From: Bacillus sp. JCM 19058
GTDB lineage: Bacteria; Bacillota; Bacilli; Bacillales_H; Bacillaceae_D
Assembly (NCBI GenBank): GCA_001310555.1
Contig: BAXO01000006.1
Location: 26,223-90,222 of the forward strand
Length of the DNA stretch: 64,000 nt
Direction of reading: 5' to 3'
The position numbers were made by a program, and so were the translations under genes. The notes beneath the pieces were generated by a model. The model saw only the letters and a program-made list of their open reading frames with translations, did not search any database and was not told the DNA's origin. Within the stretch, counting starts at the first letter, position 1, and each line of letters begins with the position of its first letter. Below, piece by piece: positions 39,998 to 49,639 of this stretch.

Positions 39998-41336
39998 TTG
40001 AAAATAAAATGGAAGTTGTCGCTCGGACTTATCGCTGCTCTATTGTTTTTATCAGCATGCTCAAATGACGAAGAAGCGAGTAGTCCAAACCAGGATGAGG
40101 TTAGTTTAGAAGAGGATAGTGACAGTACGACTACAGAAGCATCGGAGCTGTGACGATTCGAATTGCGCAGCCTTGGGGTGAAGAAATTTTTGACAGCCGT
40201 TTTGAATTGATTAACGAAAATTTAGGACCTGACATTACGGTCGAGTACGTTCCGTTTGACGGTTCAAGGGACGATTTGGAGGCGTTGTTTGCCGACAATG
40301 TTCCCGTCGACATTTTTGTCAGCAGCAATATAGGGATGATGAATGAATATGAGCTCATCTACCCATTGGACGATTTGATCGAACAGCATGGGTTTGATTT
40401 GTCTGAGCTAAATCCGGGTATTGTCAGCTTTTTGCGCTCGCTCGACTCGGAAGGACGGATCGTCGGATTCCCAGATGGAACGTCATACAAAGCCTTGTTT
40501 TACAACAAAGAAGTGTTCGATCTATTTGGCGAGCCGTATCCTGATCCGGATAAGCCGATGACATGGGAGGAAACGCTCGACTTGGCAGCCAGAATGACAG
40601 CAACAAGGATGGAGAAGAATACATCGGTTTAACCTTTAATCCACAGGCAGCGACGCACCGTGATCCATTATATCAGCTCGCCATCAATGCGACCGATCCT
40701 GAGAGTGGGGAGGTACAGTTGACAACTGAGCCTGGATTTCAACGCTATTTTGAGCTGATGCAGGAATATTTAACTATTCCAGGCATGCCGGCAGAGGCAA
40801 TGAAATCGTATGATTTTGCCTATAAACAAGTGGCGATGACGGTCGCATATCATATTTATTTATCGCAAGATTGGGGCGACCCGGAATACAAAAAGGATAT
40901 GGATCTCGTTCCTTTACCAGTGTGGGAAGAGCACCCAAACACTCATCCGCCATTACGGACGACACCGTTGATTATATCGAATTACAGCGATCATAAAGAC
41001 GAAGCGTTTCAGGTGTTAATGGAATACGTATCGAAAGAAAATCAAACACAGATCGCACGCGAAATGGGTTCAGGAGTAGTGCTGACGGATCAGGAGGTGC
41101 TCGATCAATTCGGTGCAGATATTCCCGATTATGAAGGAAAGAACATCGAGGCGTTCTTCGCACTTGAACCTGCGGAGTATGACGGCCAGCAAAGCCTTTG
41201 GGATCGATATGTCAATTATAGCGATGAAGGCGGTGCGCTCGAAAAATTAGCCGAAGGAATAGATATTAATACAATTTTAAGAGAAACGGCGGAGGATGCC
41301 GAAACGAAAATCCTTGAGGCCCAAGCCCAGCAATAG
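39998..41336 (+). CDS. ABC solute-binding lipoprotein (family 1)
   Basis: About 446 residues. TTG start at 39998, seven bases after AAGGGGG. Signal peptide with lipobox LSAC (Cys near residue 21), an acidic Glu/Ser/Thr linker, then the binding fold (NVPVDIFVSSNIGMMNEYEL, PMTWEETLDLAARM, QVAMTVAYHIYLSQDWGD). Breaks near 40150 and 40612. Last gene of the first transcription unit; its permeases are probably those of the second unit (42560-44410). The ligand may be a glycerophospho-sugar, inferred from the enzymes alongside. Confidence 0.85.
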
Positions 41337-41469
41337 GTGGAAAAGAAGAAATCTGACAGCTTTGACAGACTTAGCCGATTTTAGCTTTTCGCGCTCGTGC
41401 AAGGGGAAGGTCAACCGTATTTTTTCTGTTGAGCGCAAGACAAACGGTATTGCAACTTTTTAAGCTGTC

Positions 41470-41501
41470 TTAATACTAGCTTTACATTTCGCTGATACAC
41501 T
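41470..41501 (+). repeat. Conserved 32-bp block, copy 2
   Basis: Same layout as 35326-35357 (TTAATACTAG, then TTTACA, then TGATACACT), 70 bp before the second leader. Confidence 0.5.
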
Positions 41502-41570
41502 ATGGTCATGAGGAGCGTAGGAGCGTTACTATTCATCGATTTTGATTTTTGTAACATAATTATATATTCG

Positions 41571-41652
41571 GGTGGAGAATAAACGGAGACAACCCTAATT
41601 GTTAAGAGGAATAGAGCTTTCTTGTTCCTTTTATTCGATTAGGGTTTTTTTG
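41571..41652 (+). promoter_or_regulatory. Terminator leader, probable GlpP-type antitermination target, copy 2
   Basis: GGTGGAGAATAAACGGAGAC is followed by AACCCTAAT (41591-41599), pairing with ATTAGGGTT (41638-41646), then a T run. The 5' part matches copy 1 (35451-35481) at nearly every base while the loop differs, which argues for a bound RNA motif rather than recent duplication. Confidence 0.6.
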
Positions 41653-41681
41653 TATTCCTGGAAAGGAGTAGAAACCAAGCA

Positions 41682-42512
41682 ATGAAAAATTATCATTACT
41701 ATTTTTTTGATTTAGACGGAACGTTACTTTGCGGAAAAGCGCTTATTCCATATGCAAAGGAGCTCGTACAGGAGCTCTATCACCGCGGAAATGACGTCTA
41801 TTTTTTGACGAATCACCCAGTTAGCTCAAGAGAAGTGCTGGCTACGAACTTAAATAAAATAGGATTGGAGCTCAATTGTAACCAATTGATTACTCCTGTT
41901 CTCGCCTTAGGAGAATATTTAGACGAGGGGAGGCGGGAAGGAATTAGCCTGTACATAGTCGGTTCAGAGATGATTAAGCAGGAACTGGAGCAAATGGGCT
42001 TTCACATACTCAAGTCTGTTACTGACAAAAGTCGTGGAAAGACGTATGTCGTGCTCGGGATGGCACCGAGTATTACGTATCCAGAGCTACAGGAAGGGTT
42101 CAGCTTGCTGCAGCAAGGAGCGGACTTAATTTTGTTGAATCGAGATATGCTTTGCCCAAGCTCAGAGGGGTTTCTCATCGATACAGGCTCGCTTGCAAGG
42201 GTGCTCGATCATCCGGACATCGTAAAAGGCTCAGAGGTAGTCGGAAAGCCTTCTCGTTGGATGCAAAAAGTGTTGTTGAAAAAAATAGCGGAAGAGAAAG
42301 GGCGTGCAGTTATTATTGGTGACTCGCTTCCAAGCGATATTGCGATTGGGAACGCCTTAGGCATTGATACGGTGCTCGTACAAAGCGGTGTCACATCGGA
42401 GAAAGACTTGATTGGAGCAAAGGAAAAGCCTCTACATACATGTCGCTCGGTTAAGGATATTTACGACACGTTACGGAGCAACGCTTGGAAGGGAGAAACG
42501 ATGGAGAATTGA
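41682..42512 (+). CDS. HAD-IIA (NagD-like) phosphatase, paralogue 2
   Basis: Intact, 276 residues. YYFFDLDGTLLCG (motif I with both Asp), FLTNHPVSSREV, EVVGKPSRWMQKV and IIGDSLPSDIAIGNALGIDTVLV. Paralogue of the protein at 35559-36371, including the shared phrases IPYAKEL and LLIDTGSLARxxxHP in similar form. First gene of the second transcription unit, behind the second leader. GGAAAGGAG precedes the ATG. Probably removes phosphate from an imported or released small metabolite. Confidence 0.87.
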   Translation: MKNYHYYFFDLDGTLLCGKALIPYAKELVQELYHRGNDVYFLTNHPVSSREVLATNLNKIGLELNCNQLITPVLALGEYLDEGRREGISLYIVGSEMIKQELEQMGFHILKSVTDKSRGKTYVVLGMAPSITYPELQEGFSLLQQGADLILLNRDMLCPSSEGFLIDTGSLARVLDHPDIVKGSEVVGKPSRWMQKVLLKKIAEEKGRAVIIGDSLPSDIAIGNALGIDTVLVQSGVTSEKDLIGAKEKPLHTCRSVKDIYDTLRSNAWKGETMEN

Positions 42513-42559
42513 GAAAGCGGTACGAATAAGGCAGTTCAACAACAGAAGGAGGATAGATA

Positions 42560-43516
42560 ATGGCGAAAAGGGTGATTGATTCGAAGCCAGAGGCAGTAGT
42601 ATTACAGCAACCGAAACGCAGGTGGGCCAAAATAAAGAAAAATTGGGATTTGTATTTATTAGTTTTGCCTGTAGTCATCTACTTTCTAATCTTCAAGTAT
42701 TATCCGATGTATGGTGTCCAAATCGCTTTTAAGGACTTTGTTGCCAATCAAGGTATATTAGGCAGCGAATGGGTAGGCTTTGAGCATTTTATCCGGTTTT
42801 TTTTAATAGCTTTTACTTTTGGCGGTTAATTCAAAACACGATTGGGTTGAGCTTGTACGATTTAGCGGTCGGCTTTCCTATTCCGATTATTTTAGCGTTA
42901 TTAATCAATGAAATTCGCTTGAAGGTTGCGAAAGGCTTTGTGCAAACAATTACTTATGCACCGCATTTTTTTGTCAACGGTCGTTGTAGTCGGTATGCTG
43001 TTTTTGTTTTTATCGCCGAGCGGATTTATCAATCAGCTTCTAAATGGGCTTGGGATTGGTCCGATCGGTTTCATGACTGAGCCGAGCTGGTTTAAAACGA
43101 CTTATGTATTCTCCGGAGTATGGCAGTCGATGGGCTGGAGCTCAATTATTTATCTCGCTGCTCTAGCTGGTATCGATCCGCAGCTGCACGAAGCGGCGAA
43201 AATTGACGGAGCGAGCCGCTTAAGGCGAATCTGGCACATTAACCTACCAGGGATTCGAGCAACGATTATTATTCTATTGATTTTACAAACGGGGAACCTT
43301 GTCAGTGTCGGCTTTGAAAAAGTCTTTCTCATGCAAAACGACTTGAACATGTCATCCTCGGATGTCATCGCGACCCATATATATCGAACGGGGATTGCTG
43401 GGGCACAATACAGCTACTCCGCCGCAATTGGATTATTTGAGTCAGTGATTAACTTCTTTATTCTCATCGTTGTCAACTATACAGCACGAAAAACGAGCAA
43501 AACCAGTTTATGGTGA
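42560..43516 (+). CDS. ABC sugar transporter permease (LplB type)
   Basis: Inner membrane permease of about 318 residues with six helices. Basic N-terminus, then YLLVLPVVIYFLIFKYYPMYGVQIAFKDF, and the ATPase-contacting EAA loop EAAKIDGASRLRRIWHINLPGI. Breaks near 42808 (T run), 42830 and 42968 (T run). GAAGGAGG precedes the ATG. Partner of the next gene; the ATPase gene is absent, as is usual for LplBC-type systems that share a common MsmX-like ATPase. Confidence 0.9.
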
Positions 43517-43528
43517 GGGGGGATTGTT

Positions 43529-44410
43529 TTGAAGGAAAGCTATGGAGACCGACTATTCGGGATTACGGTTTATATCGTTATTGCGCTCATTACGATTGCT
43601 GTCGTCTACCCGCTTATCTATGTGCTGAGTGCATCATTTAGTGAACCGGGAGCTGTCCTTAGGGGAGAGCTTTGGCTATTACCGGTAGAGCGACCCTCGA
43701 TGCTTATCGTAGTGTATTCAACAATCAGGACATTTGGACAGGCTTTCGCAACACATTTTTATACACAACGCTTGGCACCGCCTTAAACTTAGCGTTGTCC
43801 GTAATGGTGGCCTATCCGTTATCGCGGAAAGACTTCTACGGGCGAAATGTGCTAACGATTTTTCTCGTATTTACGATGTTTTTTTAGCGGTGGGATGATC
43901 CCAACTTATTTACTAGTACGCGATTTAGGCATGCTAAATACGATTTGGGCGATTATTGTGCCAGGAGCTGTCTCCGTTTACAATGTCGTTATCATTCGGA
44001 CGTTTTTTTTCAAAATATTCCTGAAGAGCTAAAAGAATCTGCCGAATTAGACGGCTGTTCAAATATTCAATATTTAATCCGAATTCTTCTCCCGTTATCG
44101 ATGCCAGTTATCGCTGTCATGATCCTGTTCTATGGAGTCGGTCAATGGAATGCGTTTTTCGATGCGTTAATTTATTTAACCGACCGGGAGCTCTACCCGC
44201 TTCAGCTATTTTTACGCGAAATGCTCATTCAAGATCAGATGTCTGACATGATTCAGCTTGCAGATTCAACCTTAGATGCACATGCATTACGCGTCGAAGG
44301 TATTAAATACGCGGTCGTCGTTGTGGCCAGCTTACCGATGCTTATTCTTTATCCTTTTTTTGCAACGCTTCTTTGTCAAAGGGGTCATGATCGGTTCATT
44401 GAAGGGATAG
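43529..44410 (+). CDS. ABC sugar transporter permease (YtcP/LplC type)
   Basis: Second permease, about 293 residues. N-terminal helix ITVYIVIALITIAVVYPLIYVLSASFSEP, NTFLYTTLGTALNLALSVMVAYPLSR, EAA loop ESAELDGCSNIQYLIRILLPLS, and VVVVASLPMLILYPF near the end. It stops at TAG 44408-44410 once frames are joined. Breaks near 43690, 43885, 44005 and 44360, mostly T runs. TTG start with GGGGGG upstream, 12 nt after the first permease. Confidence 0.87.
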
Positions 44411-44624
44411 CCAAAACGGTTTCCCTATGGACCCTTGAAGCGTGAAGTCGAAACGGGGGGAAATGACGATTGAGAGTGAGAGGAGGGGATTCAACGTCTG
44501 GACAATGAATTACGGAAGGGACAAATTCTGTTGAGGAAGCAATACCCAAATGTCTAGTGCGCTCTACACCGGAGCGAATAAGTAACAGCCCTTTTTACTA
44601 AAAAACAAATTGGAGGGAAGTAGC

Positions 44625-46249
44625 ATGTTTCAAAAAAAAGTGGGGTACATTTATTGCCCTTATGTCGCTCTTATTAGTTGCGGGATGTCAATCGGAAACA
44701 GGTTCTGACGTAGAAGAGGAAGCGGGTGGAGAAACGAGTAGCAGCAATTTCAATGAATCAGGCTTCCCAATCGTTGACGAGCCAATTGAGCTTACATTTT
44801 TTTACCGGCAAATCACCGAATAACGGCAGTAGTTTTGAAGATACGATGATTTGGCAAACCTACGCTGAAAAAACAGGAATTGACGTTAATTTTCAGCTGA
44901 TTCCGTTTGATAGTTTGGAAGAAAGGCGAAATTTGTCATTAGCCAGTGGCGATTATCCAGACGCGTTTTATACGGCAAGGCTAAGTACGACCGATTTAAT
45001 GCGTTACGGAGAACAAGGGACATTAATCCCATTGAACGATCTTATTGAAGAGCACGCTCCTAATTTTCAAAAAAATCCTTGACGATCATCCGGACTTACT
45101 AAGAGGGTTAACGATGCCGGACGGGAATATTTATTCTTTCCCGACGTACTATGATCCTGAATTCTTGTCTTTAGTTATCGGATTTCCGCTCTGGATTAAC
45201 GATGAGTGGTTGGAGGAGCTAGGGATGGAAGAACCTGAAACGACAGAGGAATTCTATCAATATTTAAAGGCAGTTAAAGAAACGGATTTGTTAGGTGATG
45301 GTTCGGGAAATGAAGTACCGTTAAGTGCCAGCAGTGTAAACGGGATCGTTAATCAGCTAAGAGGATCGTGGGGTCTTGGCAATAAAGGGCAAGGTAATTC
45401 TTATATCGATTTGGATCCTGAAACGAATGAATTGCGATTTATTCGCACGGATGATCGGTATAAAGAAGTGTTAGAATATGTCCACAAACTGTATGCCGAA
45501 GGTTTAATCGATCAAGATATTTATACGCATGAGACAGCAGAGTTTTATGCCAAAGGTGCATCAGGTGCTTTAGGTGCAGTTAATATTGGCAACCCGATTG
45601 CCGTTATGGATCAGGAGCAATTTGTCGGTCTTGCACCGTTGGAGGGACCGTACGGCGATCGTCTGCAATCGCAAATTAGACCACCTCTCGCCCATATCGG
45701 CTCATTTGCGATTACCGATAAAAACGAGCATCCAGAAGCGACGGTTCGCTGGATGGATTACTTTTATAGCGATGAGGGGGCAAAGCTGTTCTTCATGGGA
45801 ATTGAAGGCGAGACATTTGAGGAAACGGAAGATGGACAATACGTCTACGTGGACGAAATTCTTGACAATCCAGACGGCCTTACTCAGGATCAAGCATTGG
45901 CCAATACTTCACGTGGTTGGGAGGAAGCTATCCGGGGATTGTCAAGCAAGACTTCTTCCAAGGCTCAGAAGCCTTACCAAACGCAGTCGAAGCAGGTGAG
46001 AAAACTCGTCCATACCTTCCAGATGAGATTTGGCATGGCTTTAGCTTTGATGAAGAGGAAAGAAGGTTTTTAGACTCCACCGGGTCCGATTTAACGACCT
46101 TCATTGACGAAACGGAAGCGCTGTTTATTACAGGAGGTAAACCGTTTAGTGAATGGGACAGCTATGTCGAGCAGCTCCATAACATCGGGCTCGATCGTTA
46201 TATGGAAATACAAGAAGCAGCCTTTGAACGTTATATGGAAGCTGATTAA
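44625..46249 (+). CDS. ABC solute-binding lipoprotein (LplA type)
   Basis: About 541 residues, the size of LplA-like binding proteins. The signal peptide ends in a VAGC lipobox after an indel near 44640 is allowed for. Binding-protein segments: IELTFFTGKSPNNG, GDYPDAFYTARLSTTDLMRYGEQGTLIPLNDLIE, PTYYDPEFLSLVIGFPLWINDEWLEELGMEEP, ATVRWMDYFYSDEGAKLFFMG. Breaks near 44800, 45070 and 45920. It lies 214 nt after the second permease and ends the second transcription unit at a clear terminator. Two binding proteins for one permease pair suggest two related ligands. Confidence 0.87.
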
Positions 46250-46263
46250 GCCTTAGAAATGAT

Positions 46264-46301
46264 CCACATGACTTGTGTCCGAGTCGTGTGGCTTTTTAAA
46301 T
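46264..46301 (+). terminator. Terminator at the end of the accessory block
   Basis: CCACATGAC (46264-46272) pairs with GTCGTGTGG (46283-46291), followed by CTTTTTAAATTTTT. Confidence 0.8.
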
Positions 46302-46335
46302 TTTTCGAGTCAAATGTATATTATGGAGGTAGATT

Positions 46336-46377
46336 ATGTACTTTAGTCTACATGGGCTCGGTTCACTGCAAAGCTAA
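46336..46377 (+). CDS. Possible 13-residue peptide
   Basis: ATG 46336 has GGAGG 6 nt upstream and reads MYFSLHGLGSLQS before TAA. It lies between the accessory block terminator and yusI. No promoter is evident. It could be a leader peptide or chance. Confidence 0.2.
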   Translation: MYFSLHGLGSLQS

Positions 46378-46536
46378 GGTGGTTGCTCCCATTAGGAGGA
46401 GGCAAGGTCTTCATTCTAAGCTCACGGAGACAAGCTTTCTGTAGAATTCAGCGGATAGGAGCTATTCTTCAAATAAGCATAAATGTTGAGAGCGGTCTAA
46501 AAATAAGTAATAATGACGGTAAAGGAGGTTGAGAAA

Positions 46537-46893
46537 ATGAGTATAACCTTTTATCATTATCCGAAATGCGGTACGTGTCGAAAGGCAAAGAAGTGGTTCG
46601 ACCAGCAAGGAATTGAAGTCAATGCCATACATATTGTCGAGCAGCCGCCTTCAAAAGACGAGCTGAAAAAAATATACCGGCAGAGTGGAATTGAATTAAA
46701 AAAATTCTTTAATACGAGCGGGCAAAAGTATCGAGAGCTTGGTTTAAAGGATAAGCTTGCCGAGATGACAGAGGATGAAAAGCTTGAGCTTCTTGCAGCA
46801 GACGGGATGCTAATTAAGCGTCCGCTTACAACGGATGGCAAACAGGTGACGCTTGGCTTTAAAGATGAACAATTTGAGCAAGCATGGAAATGA
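46537..46893 (+). CDS. yusI: ArsC/Spx-family thioredoxin-fold protein (YusI-like)
   Basis: Intact, 118 residues. Thioredoxin-like fold with a CxxC motif in YPKCGTCRKAKKW (residues 9-12) and the family tail LLAADGMLIKRPLTTDGKQVTLGF. Members are annotated as arsenate reductase-like or Spx-like, but true function of YusI is not established. ATG 46537 follows AAAGGAGG; the ATG at 46513 precedes that site. Directly upstream of gcvH, exactly as in B. subtilis. Confidence 0.88.
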   Translation: MSITFYHYPKCGTCRKAKKWFDQQGIEVNAIHIVEQPPSKDELKKIYRQSGIELKKFFNTSGQKYRELGLKDKLAEMTEDEKLELLAADGMLIKRPLTTDGKQVTLGFKDEQFEQAWK

Positions 46894-46958
46894 GTCATTT
46901 CGTTTCGCTTGAAAAACGGGTATAATAGGGTCAGAATGAAAAATGACGGAGGGATAAC

Positions 46959-47348
46959 ATGAGTACAAATTTACCGAAGGAACTGAAGTATTCGGAAGAA
47001 CATGAATGGGTAAAAACAGAGGATGGCAAGGTGCGTATCGGAATAACCGACTTTGCTCAATCTGAGCTGGGAGATATCGTCTTTGTCGAGCTTCCTGAGG
47101 TGGGCGATGAAATCGAAGCGGACGAGCCCTTCGGCAGTGTAGAATCGGTCAAAACGGTTTCTGAGCTTTATGCGCCAGTAAGTGGGAAGGTCGTCGAAGT
47201 GAACGAAGAGCTCGATGATTCTCCAGAATTTGTAAATGAATCACCGTACGAAAAGGCGTGGATGATCGCCGTAGAACCGTCTGATTCTGACGAAATCGAC
47301 AATCTGATGTCAGCAGAAGATTATGAAGAGATGATTAGCGAAGACTAA
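46959..47348 (+). CDS. gcvH: Glycine cleavage system H protein
   Basis: Intact, 129 residues. Carries the lipoyl group between the P, T and L proteins, and in Bacillus is also the relay for protein lipoylation. Lipoyl-lysine motif [20 protein letters not shown] is complete, and EEHEW-type N-terminal sequence ([13 protein letters not shown]) is present. A TATAAT lies at about 46921. ACGGAGGG precedes the ATG, and a perfect palindromic terminator follows. Confidence 0.97.
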   Translation: MSTNLPKELKYSEEHEWVKTEDGKVRIGITDFAQSELGDIVFVELPEVGDEIEADEPFGSVESVKTVSELYAPVSGKVVEVNEELDDSPEFVNESPYEKAWMIAVEPSDSDEIDNLMSAEDYEEMISED

Positions 47349-47372
47349 AAGAGAGGCAGCTGCCTCTCTTTT
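47347..47372. terminator. Palindromic terminator after gcvH
   Basis: A 26-bp perfect palindrome: GAGAGGCAGCTGCCTCTC flanked by AAAA and TTTT. Usable from both strands. Confidence 0.85.
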
Positions 47373-47680
47373 ATGATTTGTCGACGCTACTGCTGAAATA
47401 GACAGTAAATCGGAACGAGGAAATTTAACGATTGAGCACCGGTCGCTAGGTGATTTGATTCGTCGATGGTAATGCTAGTCGGTGCAACTGTGTTGCTTTC
47501 TCTACTATAGAAGGGGTGACGAAGCTTCTAAATCTTTGACCGGTGGGATTTACCAACTTAAATAAAGCTTTATCCACAATTGTTTCTCAAGTTCTACTGC
47601 TCGCCGTCATAAGCTTATTTCTTCTTTTCTATTAAAAGGGAGTAGATAGAAGTAGCACCAATTTCAGTGGTAATCTAGTA
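47373..47680. other. Intergenic region between gcvH and metN
   Basis: No gene. Has a long hairpin with arms GCACCGGTCGCTAG (47436-47449) and GCTAGTCGGTGC (47474-47485). In B. subtilis several small genes lie here; none is recognisable in this window. Confidence 0.5.
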
Positions 47681-47710
47681 TTGACAGCATTTTTTTTGAT
47701 CTGCTATGAT
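47681..47710 (+). promoter_or_regulatory. Promoter of the metNIQ operon
   Basis: TTGACA (47681-47686), 18-nt spacer, TATGAT (47705-47710), 34 nt before the riboswitch. Confidence 0.8.
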
Positions 47711-47743
47711 TCATTCAGTGAATATGGAACGGACAAAATCATA

Positions 47744-47908
47744 CTCTTATCAAGAGTGGTGGAGGGACTGGCCCGATGAAGCGGCAACCGTTAAGTGGAT
47801 CTTACCATTTAAGAAGGTGCTAAATCCTGCAAAGTATCGGCTTTGGGAGATGAGAAAAGGACGTATAACCAAAACCTTTCTCGTCTTCTGAGGCGGAAAG
47901 GTTTTTTT
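47744..47908 (+). promoter_or_regulatory. SAM-I (S-box) riboswitch with terminator
   Basis: S-adenosylmethionine-sensing leader. The P1 strand CTCTTATC (47744-47751) pairs with GATGAGAA (47849-47856); the core GAGGGACTGGCCCGATGAAG, then GGCAACC, AGGTGC and CCTGC, follows the S-box consensus. A terminator (AAACCTTTC 47872-47880 with GAAAGGTTT 47896-47904, then T run) ends the leader 30 nt before metN. High SAM stops transcription of the methionine importer. Confidence 0.95.
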
Positions 47909-47938
47909 ACTTGTTCTGTGGAAAGTAGGGGAGCGAAG

Positions 47939-48964
47939 ATGATTTCGTTACGTGGCATCCAGAAGGTGTTTGCGACAAAAGACGGCCCGGTGACGGCAGT
48001 AGACGGCGTTGATCTAACGATAGAAGAAGGCGAGATTTTTGGCGTGATCGGATATAGCGGAGCTGGAAAAAGTACGTTAATTCGCATGTTGAATATGTTG
48101 GAGCGTCCGAGTAGCGGGGAGGTTGTCGTTGCAGGACAAGCGTTGTCAGCTTTATCCAATCAGCAGCTGCGCAAAGAAAGACAAAAAATCGGGATGATTT
48201 TTCAGCATTTCAATCTGTTATGGTCTCGAACAGTGAAAGAAAATATTGCCTTTCCTTTAGAAATCGCAGGTGTACGTAAGGAGAAAAGGCTTGAGCGAGT
48301 CAATGAGCTGCTCCGATTAGTTGGGCTGGAAGGGCGTGGTGAGAGCTATCCTTCGCAGCTAAGCGGTGGACAAAAGCAGCGGGTTGGCATTGCACGGGCG
48401 CTAGCGAATAATCCGAAAGTACTGTTATGCGATGAGGCGACTTCAGCACTCGATCCGAAAACGACGGATTCAATTCTCGATCTACTCGTCGATATCAATC
48501 GGCAGCTGGGACTGACGATCATCCTTATTACTCATGAAATGCATGTCATTCGTAAAATTGCTCATCGGGTAGCTGTTATGGATGCCGGGAAAGTGATCGA
48601 ACAAGGGCCTGTTCTCGAGGTTTTCCGAAATCCGCAAAAAGAGATGACAAAGGAATTTTTAAAGCAAATTACGGAGCCTGAAGAAACGACTGATACGATC
48701 ACCCAGTTATTTGAAGGTCATCCTCAAGATCGAGTGATTCAGCTCACCTTTGTTGGAGAAGGGGTTGAGCAGCCGCTGATTTCGGATATGATTCGAACGT
48801 TTGCAGTAGATGTGAACATTTTGCAAGGGAAGATTACTAAGTTTCAAGACGGCTCCTATGGGACATTGTTTATTGGCTTAACAGGTGATTCTGGCGAAAT
48901 TGACCGAGCGATTGATTACATCAAAGGAAAGCAAGTTGAAGTAGAGGTGATCCATCGTGATTGA
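47939..48964 (+). CDS. metN: Methionine ABC transporter ATP-binding protein
   Basis: Intact, 341 residues. Walker A GYSGAGKSTL, signature LSGGQKQRVGIARAL, Walker B VLLCDEATSALD, H-loop ITHEMHVI, and a C-terminal NIL regulatory domain (about 265-341) that binds methionine in this family. I start at ATG 47939 (MISLRGIQKV), behind AGGGGAG; the longer frame beginning at 47843 would run through the riboswitch terminator. It overlaps metI by 8 nt. Confidence 0.96.
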   Translation: MISLRGIQKVFATKDGPVTAVDGVDLTIEEGEIFGVIGYSGAGKSTLIRMLNMLERPSSGEVVVAGQALSALSNQQLRKERQKIGMIFQHFNLLWSRTVKENIAFPLEIAGVRKEKRLERVNELLRLVGLEGRGESYPSQLSGGQKQRVGIARALANNPKVLLCDEATSALDPKTTDSILDLLVDINRQLGLTIILITHEMHVIRKIAHRVAVMDAGKVIEQGPVLEVFRNPQKEMTKEFLKQITEPEETTDTITQLFEGHPQDRVIQLTFVGEGVEQPLISDMIRTFAVDVNILQGKITKFQDGSYGTLFIGLTGDSGEIDRAIDYIKGKQVEVEVIHRD

Positions 48965-49625
48965 AACACTGTTACCGAATGTTCGTTGGGATCGCCTATG
49001 GCAAGCAACAGTTGAAACTTTATTTATGACATCCATTTCAGTCGTGGCAACAGCCGTACTCGGCATTTTGCTCGGGTTACTGCTTTTTTTAACTGCTAGA
49101 GGGAATATGTGGGAAAATCGGATCGCCTTTACGATTACAGCAGCTTATGTGAATATTTTCAGATCGATTCCGTTTATTATTTTAATTATCCTGTTAATCC
49201 CGCTGACGAAAATTTTAGTCGGAACGATGCTTGGTGCCAAAGCGGCATTACCTGCTCTTATTTTAGGGTCAGCCCCATTTTACGCACGAATGGTAGAAAT
49301 TGCTCTGCGAGAGGTTGATAAAGGCGTCGTCGAAGCCGCTCAGGCAATGGGAGCCTCCAATGGGACAATTATTTGGAAAGTACTTCTACCTGAAGCGAAG
49401 CCCGCTTTGATCTCTGGAATTACAGTGACGGCGATCGCACTTGTCAGCTATACTGCCATGGCTGGCGTTGTCGGAGCCGGAGGTCTTGGAGATCTGGCTT
49501 ATATTGAAGGGTTCCAGCGCACGAATAATGACGTGACACTAGTGGCAACAATTATGATTTTAATCATCGTGTTTATCATTCAATGGATCGGTGATTATTT
49601 CACACGAATGACAGACAAAAGGTAA
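48957..49625 (+). CDS. metI: Methionine ABC transporter permease
   Basis: Intact, 222 residues, five membrane helices. The ATPase-contacting EAA loop is EAAQAMGASNGTIIWKVLLPEAKP. Family phrases NIFRSIPFIILIILLIPLTK and GAKAALPALILGSAPFYARMVE are complete. GTG start at 48957, overlapping metN. Also called metP in B. subtilis. Confidence 0.95.
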   Translation: MIETLLPNVRWDRLWQATVETLFMTSISVVATAVLGILLGLLLFLTARGNMWENRIAFTITAAYVNIFRSIPFIILIILLIPLTKILVGTMLGAKAALPALILGSAPFYARMVEIALREVDKGVVEAAQAMGASNGTIIWKVLLPEAKPALISGITVTAIALVSYTAMAGVVGAGGLGDLAYIEGFQRTNNDVTLVATIMILIIVFIIQWIGDYFTRMTDKR

Positions 49626-49639
49626 AGGAGATGGAGGAA

